Below are positions 18,190 to 25,227 of a stretch of DNA of 64,000 nt, piece by piece. The translations under genes and the position numbers were made by a program. The stretch comes from Pseudomonas denitrificans (nom. rej.) (GTDB lineage Bacteria; Pseudomonadota; Gammaproteobacteria; Pseudomonadales; Pseudomonadaceae), in NCBI RefSeq assembly GCF_008807415.1, contig NZ_CP043626.1, forward strand, positions 3,968,001 through 4,032,000. Reading direction: 5' to 3'. Under the pieces are notes generated by a model. It saw nothing but the letters and a program-made list of their open reading frames with translations, was not told the DNA's origin and did no database searches. Each line of letters starts with the position of its first letter. Within the stretch, counting starts at the first letter, position 1.

Positions 18190-19364
18190 ACACCCTGACC
18201 GCTCCCCTGGTGCTCAATCCGGTGCAGCAACGCCTGCGCCTGCTGGCAGTGGTGCTGTTCTCCGCCATCGGCCCGCTGGTGCTGCTCACCGCACCGGCGC
18301 TGGCCAGCCGCTACATCGCCGAACTGGGCCTGGACAACCGCCAGGTCGGCTTCCTGTTCAGCATGGAGCTGGGGGCCATGGCGATCTCCACCATTCCCAC
18401 CTACTTCTGGATGCGCCGCTACAACTGGCGCCGGATCGCCGCGATCGCCGCTGCCGTGTTCCTTCTCGGCAACCTGCTCAGCGCCGTGCTGATGAGCACG
18501 GCGGCACCGTCCTATCCCTTGCTGGTGGCGCTGCGCTTCCTCACCGCGTTCTCCGAGGCGGCGCTGGTGCTGGTGTGCCTGGGCACCGCCGGCACCTTGC
18601 CGAACGCGGCGCGGGCATTCGGCCTGTGGGTCACCGGCCAGCTGGTGCTGGCAGCCCTGAGCCTGCAGTTCATGCCGTGGCTGTTCAGCCATTGGCGCGT
18701 CGCCAGCTTCTTCCTGCTGATCGCCGTGTTCACCGCCGCCTGCCTGCCGTTGATCCGCTCCCTGCCTGCGGGCAGCGACAATCAGGCCGAAGCCCTGCCG
18801 CCCAGCCAGGCGCGCGCCGCGCTGGGGAAGATCGCCCTGGGCATGACCGCGATCTTCCTGTTCTACCTCAGCCTCGCCGGCATCTGGACCTTCGTCGGCG
18901 AGCTGGCGCGGACCCAGGGCATCAGCGCCACGGACAGCTCCAGCGCCCTGGCCAGCGCCTCCCTGCTGGGCGTGGTCGGCGCTTCGCTGGCCAGCTGGAT
19001 CGGCATCCGTGGCCGGCGTGAGTGGCTGCTCGCGCTGGGCTACCTGGCCATGGCGTCGAGCCTGATCGGCCTGCTGGGAGACGTCTCGCTGCTGCGCTAC
19101 GTACTGGCGGCCTGCGCCTTCAAGTTCGCCTGGACCTTCGCCCTGCCGTTCCTCCTCGCGGCCATCAGCGACTACGACCGCCAGGGCGGCAAGCTGGTGG
19201 TGCTGGCCAACCTGGCGATCTGCGGCGGGCTCGCCGTGGGTCCTTCGCTGGCGGCCTGGCTGCTCGGCGAGACGGAGAACTTCAGCCTGCTGCTGCAGGT
19301 CTCCGCGGTCATCTGCGCGCTGTCGTTCCTGGCGATCCTGCCGCTGGCCCGCCGCCGCGCCTGA
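18186..19364 (+). CDS. MFS transporter
   Basis: A 392-residue transporter with about 12 hydrophobic segments and a short Arg-rich loop (FWMRRYNWRRIA) between helices 2 and 3, as in the major facilitator superfamily. The ATG at 18186 overlaps the deacetylase stop by four bases. The coupling suggests it imports the acetylated substrate of that enzyme, or exports its product. Substrate unknown. Confidence 0.88.
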   Translation: MNTLTAPLVLNPVQQRLRLLAVVLFSAIGPLVLLTAPALASRYIAELGLDNRQVGFLFSMELGAMAISTIPTYFWMRRYNWRRIAAIAAAVFLLGNLLSAVLMSTAAPSYPLLVALRFLTAFSEAALVLVCLGTAGTLPNAARAFGLWVTGQLVLAALSLQFMPWLFSHWRVASFFLLIAVFTAACLPLIRSLPAGSDNQAEALPPSQARAALGKIALGMTAIFLFYLSLAGIWTFVGELARTQGISATDSSSALASASLLGVVGASLASWIGIRGRREWLLALGYLAMASSLIGLLGDVSLLRYVLAACAFKFAWTFALPFLLAAISDYDRQGGKLVVLANLAICGGLAVGPSLAAWLLGETENFSLLLQVSAVICALSFLAILPLARRRA

Positions 19365-19448
19365 CCCGCTCCACCGCAACCTCGCGCCTCCCTCCGGCGT
19401 GCTTTCGGGCACGCCGCGAGCGGTTGCGCCCTGAACTCCTGCCATCCC

Positions 19449-19459
19449 AATAACAACAG
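19449..19459 (+). promoter_or_regulatory. CA-like motif before the outer-membrane barrel gene
   Basis: AATAACAACAG fits AAnAAnAA and lies 15-25 nt before the start codon, next to a weak ribosome site. It suggests the same Hfq/Crc control as on the deacetylase mRNA. Confidence 0.4.
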
Positions 19460-19473
19460 CGCAGAGCTCCCAC

Positions 19474-20796
19474 ATGAACAACCAGAACCTGGGTTCCTTA
19501 TCCACGCTCCTGCTCGCCTCCCTGACGAGCCTCGCCCACGCCGACAGTCACTACGAGAACGGCGACCTGCAGGCGGACTTCAGCCTGAGCAGCGGCGCCA
19601 CCTTCATCGACAGCCACAACGTCAACTTCGGCGCCGGCCAGCGCGACTATCGCAGCGGCGAGGTGAAGGGCGAGCGGGCCGTCTGGCAGGAAGCATTCCT
19701 CAAACCGGAAGCCAGCTTCCGCTACACCCTGGACCAGGACCTGCGCCTGGTCGGCGGCGCCTCGCTGGTCGCCGCGCATACCTTCGGCGACGGCGACGCC
19801 GGCGGTTACACGCGCAACTCGGACGGCAAGACCTCACTGGAAGAACTCTATGCCGGCATCGAGCGCGGCCCCTGGCGGCTGACCCTGGGCAACCAGAACT
19901 TCCGCGTCGGCACGGGCTTCATCCTCGCCGACGGCAACCTCGACCTGCTCGGCGAAGGAGCGTACTGGTCCGGCCCACGCACCGCCTTCCGCGATGGAGC
20001 CATCCTTGCCTATCGCGGCGGCGCACTGTCCGGCCAGGCGTTCAGCGTGCGCAACGACGACGACCTTGGCGGTGCCCGCTTCAGTGGTGCCAACCTCGAC
20101 TATCCCTTCCTGCGCGGCCAGCTCGGCCTGATGGCGCTGAAAGTCAGCGACGTCGGTAGCCAGACCAACCAGATAGCGCCGCGCAATGGCATGCAGGTGT
20201 ACAACCTGCGCTGGCTGGACGGCGGCTTCGAAGCCCTGCCGGAGCTGTCGATCAGCGCCGAGTACGGCCTGCAGACCGGCGAGGGCGAACAGGTGAGCTT
20301 TTCCGGCCACGCCTGGTATGTGCGCCTGGACTACGGCTTCGCCGACCTGCCCCTGCAGCCGAAGCTGACCTACCGCTATGCGCTGTTCTCCGGTGACGAC
20401 GACCCGAGTGACGACCGCCGCAAGAGCTGGGACCCGCTGAGCAAGGCCTACACCGAGCGTGGCTCCTGGGTGATCGGTGATGTGGTCGGCAACTACCTGC
20501 TCAACGACAGCAACGAGCGTGTACACATGTGGCGACTGGCCGGGCAGGTCGCGCCCGGCCTGAGCGCGGGCACGGTCTACTACCAGTTCTCGCTGGATGA
20601 GGAGAACTACTACGGCCAGCCGGTCAGCGACCGGCGCTTCGCCGACGAGGCGGCGGTGTACCTGGACTGGGCGGCGAGCAGCCAGCTGTTCGCGACACTC
20701 TCGTACAACTGGGTGAAACCCAAGGCCGCCGCTCGCGAAGTGTTCGGCAACGACACCTTCGATGCCCTGCAACTGTACGTCGGCTATCGCTTCTGA
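19474..20796 (+). CDS. Outer-membrane porin-like beta-barrel (OprD-sized)
   Basis: A 440-residue protein with a signal peptide ending near LAHA (residue 23), alternating amphipathic strands throughout and the C-terminal YVGYRF ending in Phe that marks barrel proteins. Length matches OprD-family porins (about 420-450). I do not see the most typical OprD N-terminal segment with confidence, so an AlgE-like or other barrel is possible. It lies 109 nt after the MFS gene on the same strand and would be the outer-membrane step of the same uptake route. Confidence 0.8.
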   Translation: MNNQNLGSLSTLLLASLTSLAHADSHYENGDLQADFSLSSGATFIDSHNVNFGAGQRDYRSGEVKGERAVWQEAFLKPEASFRYTLDQDLRLVGGASLVAAHTFGDGDAGGYTRNSDGKTSLEELYAGIERGPWRLTLGNQNFRVGTGFILADGNLDLLGEGAYWSGPRTAFRDGAILAYRGGALSGQAFSVRNDDDLGGARFSGANLDYPFLRGQLGLMALKVSDVGSQTNQIAPRNGMQVYNLRWLDGGFEALPELSISAEYGLQTGEGEQVSFSGHAWYVRLDYGFADLPLQPKLTYRYALFSGDDDPSDDRRKSWDPLSKAYTERGSWVIGDVVGNYLLNDSNERVHMWRLAGQVAPGLSAGTVYYQFSLDEENYYGQPVSDRRFADEAAVYLDWAASSQLFATLSYNWVKPKAAAREVFGNDTFDALQLYVGYRF

Positions 20797-20819
20797 AGCC
20801 GACGCCGCCCCAGTGATCA

Positions 20820-20845
20820 GCGCAGCTGCCGGGCGGCAGCTGCGC
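20820..20845. terminator. Strong hairpin between convergent genes
   Basis: Perfect 11-bp arms GCGCAGCTGCC/GGCAGCTGCGC with loop GGGC lie between the porin stop and the AraC-type gene stop. There is no U-run, so intrinsic termination is uncertain. Confidence 0.5.
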
Positions 20846-20856
20846 CGGTCCCGGGC

Positions 20857-21873
20857 TCAATCCTCGCGGTAGTCGGTGGGCAGCTTGCCGGTCCATTTGC
20901 GGAACGCCCGGCGGAAGTTCGACGGGTCGTTGAAGCCCAGCAGCAGCGCGATCTCGTAGAGCGGCAGGTGGGTCGTGGTGAGGTACTGCAGGGCCAGGCG
21001 CTTGCGCACGTCGTCGAGTACTTCCTGGTAGGTGGTGCCGAGGTTCGAGAGATGTCGGCGCAGGCTGCGCCCGCTGGTGTGCAGGTCGGCGGCCACGCTC
21101 TCCAGGTCGGGGAACTCGCCGGGGCGCGCCAGCAGCAGGCGGCGGATGCGGGTCAGCAGGCCTTCCTGCACATCCAGCGTGGCCAGCAGCGCCTCGCACT
21201 GCTGCTCGCACATCTGCACCGTGGCCGGGTTGGCCAGTGCCATGGGCCGCGCCAGGTACTCGCTGGGCAGGCCGATGAAGTGGAACGGCTGGTCGAACAG
21301 CACCTCGCAGCCAAACACCTCGGCGTAGCGTTCGACGTAATCCGGCTCGGCATGGGCAAAGCCGACGCTGACACCCTGCAGGGGTTCGCCCACCAGGAAG
21401 CGGGCAATGGTGTGCAGGCTGGTCATCAGGCCTTCGGCGGCGAAGCGGCTGGTGGGGCCCAGGGGAATCGACTCGCTGGCGCGCAGGTAGGACACCCCGC
21501 CGTCTTCCACCATCTCCAGGTCATAGGCCAGGCCGAGCACGCGGTAGTACTTCAGGGCGAAGCCGATGGCGCGCCCGAGGTTGGCGCTGGACAGCACCGC
21601 GTAGCCGAGGATGCCATGGGTGGAGACGTTCAGCCGCTGCCCCAGCAACAGGCCGAATGCCGGCTCGTTGCAGTGCACCAGGGCGGTGCTGGAGAGCTGA
21701 TGGAAGTCGATGAAGGACAGGCGGCCGTTGGGGCTCTGCAGCACCTCGGGGCGCACGCGGGCCAGTTCGAACAGGCGCACACGCGGCACGCCCAGCTCTT
21801 CGGCGAGGTCCAGGAGTGCCTGCGCATAGGCGACGGGCACCAGTTCGGCGGTGAAATTGAGCGGTTGTTTCAT
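20857..21873 (-). CDS. AraC family regulator (OruR-like)
   Basis: A 338-residue regulator with the N-terminal arabinose-binding-type domain of the PF12625 group (residues about 20-205) and a C-terminal AraC double helix-turn-helix (LHTSGRSLRRHLSNLGTTYQEVLDDVRKRLALQYL, then LLGFNDPSNFRRAFRKWTG). By memory the closest P. aeruginosa gene in this neighbourhood is oruR (PA0831), the ornithine-utilisation regulator. Ornithine control cannot be confirmed from sequence. It is divergent from the PF10118 gene, its likely target, over 88 nt. Confidence 0.87.
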   Translation of the reverse strand: MKQPLNFTAELVPVAYAQALLDLAEELGVPRVRLFELARVRPEVLQSPNGRLSFIDFHQLSSTALVHCNEPAFGLLLGQRLNVSTHGILGYAVLSSANLGRAIGFALKYYRVLGLAYDLEMVEDGGVSYLRASESIPLGPTSRFAAEGLMTSLHTIARFLVGEPLQGVSVGFAHAEPDYVERYAEVFGCEVLFDQPFHFIGLPSEYLARPMALANPATVQMCEQQCEALLATLDVQEGLLTRIRRLLLARPGEFPDLESVAADLHTSGRSLRRHLSNLGTTYQEVLDDVRKRLALQYLTTTHLPLYEIALLLGFNDPSNFRRAFRKWTGKLPTDYRED

Positions 21874-21961
21874 CGTTGTTCTTATGTTGACCGCTGGCCG
21901 GATATGACCGGAAAGTTGGCAGACAATAACCTTGTGACGCTTTCCCTACAAGCCCAGAGTA

Positions 21962-22834
21962 ATGACCATGGACAACCACAACAATGGAGCCGCCATGGCC
22001 AGCACCACCCCCGCAGGACTGGAGATCAAGCCCCGGCACATGGACTTCGATCTGCCCGATCCGCTGCCGCGTCACTGGCACAGTGGAGACGCCTTCAAGT
22101 CCCATCTGTTCGACGCCATGTCGGTGCTGTTCCCCGACGGCGAGCGCTTCTTCATCGACTCGGTGCGGCAGTTCCGCGACCAGATCAGCGACCCGGTGCT
22201 CAAGGAACAGATCCGTGGCTTCATCGGCCAGGAAGGCCACCACAGCCGCGAGCACCTGACCTACAGCCAGCGCCTGCGCGACCAGGGCTACGACATCACC
22301 GCCATCGAGAAGCGCGCCCAGGCGCGCATCCGCTTCACCCAGAAGAAATTCCCGGCCAAGCGCCAGCTGGCCGCGACCGCTGCGCTGGAGCACATCACCG
22401 CGATCATGGCCAACGGGCTGCTGACCGACCCGCGCACCATGGAAGGCGCCGACCCGGTGATGCAGCGCCTGTGGCGCTGGCACGCGCTGGAGGAGACCGA
22501 GCACAAGGCGGTGGCCTTCGACGTCTACAACCAGGTCTGCGGCAGCCGCAAGCTGCTGCGCCGGGCGATGCGCATGGCGACCTTCTTCTTCGTGCTGGAT
22601 ACCTTCCGTGGGCTGGTGCACATGCTCAAGGTCGACGGCCTGCTGTGGAACTGGCGCGTCTGGCGCGACGGCATCAAGTGGACCTGGGGCAAGCACGGCG
22701 TGTTCCGCCCGTTGCTGCGCGAGTACATGGACTTCTTCAAGTCCGACTTCCACCCCTGGCAGCACAACAACCTCGATGTGCTCTACGAGGTACGCAAGGA
22801 GTACGACGCGCAGCCGATGGCACACGCCGGCTGA
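21962..22834 (+). CDS. Predicted metal-dependent hydrolase (PF10118)
   Basis: A 290-residue mostly helical protein. Repeated acidic/His motifs, GERFFIDSVR, GQEGHHSREHL, ALEHITAI and HALEETEHKAVAFD, form the di-metal site of ferritin-like helical bundles, and this is the PF10118 family. A hydrophobic segment lies near residues 205-225. Function is unknown; such proteins often sit beside AraC regulators and lipid genes. The first ATG at 21962 is used; a second at 21995 (MASTTPAG) is possible and is closer to the conserved part. Confidence 0.85.
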   Translation: MTMDNHNNGAAMASTTPAGLEIKPRHMDFDLPDPLPRHWHSGDAFKSHLFDAMSVLFPDGERFFIDSVRQFRDQISDPVLKEQIRGFIGQEGHHSREHLTYSQRLRDQGYDITAIEKRAQARIRFTQKKFPAKRQLAATAALEHITAIMANGLLTDPRTMEGADPVMQRLWRWHALEETEHKAVAFDVYNQVCGSRKLLRRAMRMATFFFVLDTFRGLVHMLKVDGLLWNWRVWRDGIKWTWGKHGVFRPLLREYMDFFKSDFHPWQHNNLDVLYEVRKEYDAQPMAHAG

Positions 22835-22900
22835 CTCGCCCAGCGCTTCGAACACCGCCCCGCCCTGTCGGGGCGGTTTCGTTTCCGTCCCATTGCAGAC

Positions 22901-22938
22901 CGTAGGGCGGATAACGCTGGCGCATTATTCGCCCTACG
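22901..22938. repeat. Short palindromic repeat, GTAGGGCG type
   Basis: CGTAGGGCG at 22901-22909 is inverted at 22930-22938 with an inner ATAACGC...GCATTAT pairing. The same element, in a longer double form, occurs at 25131-25207. Confidence 0.75.
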
Positions 22939-22975
22939 AACTGCAGGAGCGCGCCAAGCAATCGGGAGCATCCGG

Positions 22976-23057
22976 GTAGGATGGGTGGAGCGCAGCGATA
23001 CCCATGCTGTCCACGCGAGGGAATCGATGGATATCGCTAAGCTCCACACCATCCTGC
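22976..23057. repeat. 82-bp palindromic repeat, GGATGGGTGGAGCG type, copy 1
   Basis: The left arm GTAGGATGGGTGGAGCG and the following AGCGATACCC are inverted at the other end (ATATCGCT, GCTCCACACCATCCTGC) with a few mismatches. Copy 2 is at 54554-54635. Both copies end just before an intrinsic terminator between genes. Confidence 0.8.
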
Positions 23058-23078
23058 GAAGATCGATCCGGCAGAACG

Positions 23079-23107
23079 AAAAAGCCCGGCACTTGGCCGG
23101 GCTTTTT
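23079..23107. terminator. Bidirectional terminator
   Basis: GCCCGGC/GCCGGGC stem flanked by A5 and T5, between the convergent PF10118 gene and the alpha/beta hydrolase gene. Confidence 0.9.
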
Positions 23108-23124
23108 CACCGAGCGATCAGCCA

Positions 23125-24063
23125 TCAGGCATGCAGGAAGCGCAACGCATCCGCCGCCGACTCCTCGGGGATTTCTTCCATCGGAATATGCCCCACACCC
23201 GGATAGACCTTCACCTCGATGCCCGGCACGTCACGCTGCCACATCGGCACATGGCGCGGCGAAATCCAGCGGTCGCGCTCGCCCCACATCAGCATCGTCG
23301 GCACCTTCAGCGCGGCGACGCGGTTGGGCGTGGTGGGCAGTTCCTCGCGGTTGGCTTTCACCAGCACGCGGAAGATGTCGATCATCGCGCGGCGGTTGCC
23401 CGGCCGGCGGCTGATGTCGTAGTAGCGATCGATCACGCCCGGCTTGATCTTGCGCGCATCGCCGTAGACTTCCTTGATGCCCTGGGCCACCAGGGCGCGC
23501 GGCATCCACATCGGCATCATGATCCCGGCGCCGGGCAGCACCGCGCTGGCGATCATCAGCGGCACCTTCTGCATGTAGTAGCCGGCCGGGTCGATGAGGA
23601 TCAGCCGCTCGACGCGGTGGGCGTTGGCCAGTGCGTAGTTCCAGGCGATGTAGCCGCCCAGGGAGTTGCCGGCGATGGACACGTGCTTGAGGTCCAGGCG
23701 GTCGAGGAACAGGCCGAACACCTTCACCAGGCGCTCGCCGTCGTACTCGCGGTCCTGGCCGCCGCCGGTGAGGCCGAAGCCGGGCACGTCGAGGCGGATG
23801 ATGCGGAAGTGCTCGGAAAGCTCGGCAACCCAGCCATCCCAGGTGTGCAGCGAGGCCATCACGCCGTGGACCATCACCAGCACCGGCTTGTCCGGGCTGC
23901 CTTCATCGCGGTAGTGGATATCGAAACCGTCGACGTGGATGAACTTCGAACCGGATTCGGGCGAAGCGTAGCGTGCCTTCAGCGCGGCCAGTGGCAGGGG
24001 GCCGAAACCATAGCGGGCCAGGCCCTCGGCCAGCGGCGGTTGCACAGACAATGTGGCGGTCAT
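23125..24063 (-). CDS. Alpha/beta-fold hydrolase
   Basis: A 312-residue hydrolase. The oxyanion-hole strand is MVHGVMASLHTWDGW (near residue 65), the nucleophile elbow is GNSLGGYIAW (Ser near residue 133), and the late acid and His fit WGERDRWISPRHV and VGHIPMEEIP. The catalytic triad looks complete. Substrate is unknown; the fold includes esterases, haloalkane dehalogenase-like and C-C hydrolases. By memory it corresponds to PA0829 next to PA0830, matching the PF10118 gene here. Confidence 0.87.
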   Translation of the reverse strand: MTATLSVQPPLAEGLARYGFGPLPLAALKARYASPESGSKFIHVDGFDIHYRDEGSPDKPVLVMVHGVMASLHTWDGWVAELSEHFRIIRLDVPGFGLTGGGQDREYDGERLVKVFGLFLDRLDLKHVSIAGNSLGGYIAWNYALANAHRVERLILIDPAGYYMQKVPLMIASAVLPGAGIMMPMWMPRALVAQGIKEVYGDARKIKPGVIDRYYDISRRPGNRRAMIDIFRVLVKANREELPTTPNRVAALKVPTMLMWGERDRWISPRHVPMWQRDVPGIEVKVYPGVGHIPMEEIPEESAADALRFLHA

Positions 24064-24226
24064 GGACGAGTGACTCCCGTGCTTGTTGTTCTAAAGGCTG
24101 AATCACACCACAGCGCCCGCGCCGCCGCGCCCAACCTAGGTAGTGTGATGGCCTGCCACGGGATGACGCAGGCCGCGCGCCCCGCTAACCTAGCCCGACC
24201 CGCCCTCGCGCAAGGAAAGCCCGTTC

Positions 24227-25099
24227 GTGCCGATCTTCACTCGCCGTTCGCTGTGGCCGCTGGCCGTGCTGTTGCTGCTCCTGTGCCGCCCTGCCCTGTC
24301 CGCCGACCTGTATTACCTGGGCCAGAAGATTCCCGACATCCAGCGCAACTGGACCAGCGCCGACTACCAGGTGCTGATCGACGCGCTGAAGAAGATCGAC
24401 GAGACCCAGGTCAACGGCCTGCCCCGGCGCAGCGGCGAGTTCACCGGGCCGATCTACCAGCGCATGGTCAGCGAGGAGAACTTCCGCCCGCAGCTGAACA
24501 TCTACGCCCCGCTGGAGCTGCGGCAGAACGAGGCGCGCGAGGTGCTGTTCAAGCTCAAGGAGCTGATGCGTCTGTACTTCAACTTCCGCGCCGCCAAGCA
24601 GCCCTATGGCGCCGAGGCGCTGGGCCTGATGAGCTACTCGCTGCGCGAACAGGCGATCCTGTTCAACCTGACGGTGGAATTCTGGATGACCCTGGCGCAG
24701 AGCGAGCAGCGCAACCCGGTGCGCCTGCAAGGCATGCAGGAAGCCAAGGCCGCCGCCTCGATGCTGACCAGCAGCGCGCTGGACTACCTCGGCCTCACCG
24801 CGCAGTTCGACCGCCAGGACCTGGTGCTCTACAGCGCCGAGCTGGCCAAGCAGTTGCCCGAACTCTTCATCCACCTGCCGCCTGAAGTGCGCGTGCAACT
24901 GCTGATGCGCGTGGATGAACTGTCGCAGAAGCACGCCTACCCGGAAGTGCGCGAGAACATGCGCGACCTGCTGCCGGTGCTGCAGGCGATCCAGGCGGAC
25001 GTGCAGAAGCAGCTGGCCGCCCCGGCCAAGGGGCAGTCTGTGCCCAAGGGGCTGGACCTGAGCGCGCCGCCGGAGGCGGAGAAGAAGAAAGGCATGTGA
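24227..25099 (+). CDS. Exported protein of unknown function
   Basis: A 290-residue protein I do not recognise. GTG start with AAGGAAAG upstream. A signal peptide (FTRRSLWPLAVLLLLLCRP, cleavage likely after ALSA at residue 25) sends it to the periplasm. The mature part is helical, with no Cys and no enzyme motif I can name, and ends in a Lys-rich tail. It is divergent from the alpha/beta hydrolase over 163 nt and followed by a repeat element, so it is probably monocistronic. Confidence 0.8.
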   Translation: MPIFTRRSLWPLAVLLLLLCRPALSADLYYLGQKIPDIQRNWTSADYQVLIDALKKIDETQVNGLPRRSGEFTGPIYQRMVSEENFRPQLNIYAPLELRQNEAREVLFKLKELMRLYFNFRAAKQPYGAEALGLMSYSLREQAILFNLTVEFWMTLAQSEQRNPVRLQGMQEAKAAASMLTSSALDYLGLTAQFDRQDLVLYSAELAKQLPELFIHLPPEVRVQLLMRVDELSQKHAYPEVRENMRDLLPVLQAIQADVQKQLAAPAKGQSVPKGLDLSAPPEAEKKKGM

Positions 25100-25130
25100 T
25101 CCTGGCGCCAGTCGAGAGGATTGCAGGGCC

Positions 25131-25207
25131 ATAGGGCGCATAACCCGGAACGGGTTATCCGCCGATTGCCTCGCGGCGGATAACGCTGGCGCGTTATCCG
25201 CCCTACG
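25131..25207. repeat. Double palindromic repeat, TAGGGCG...CGCCCTA
   Basis: Outer ends TAGGGCG/CGCCCTA are inverted. Inside are two hairpins: ATAACCCG/CGGGTTAT-like at 25140-25158, and GGATAACGC/GCGTTATCC at 25178-25199 with loop TGGC. It is related to 22901-22938 and sits between the exported protein gene and the LAL regulator. Confidence 0.75.
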
Positions 25208-25227
25208 ATCTTCGGAGCGGGGTCCCC

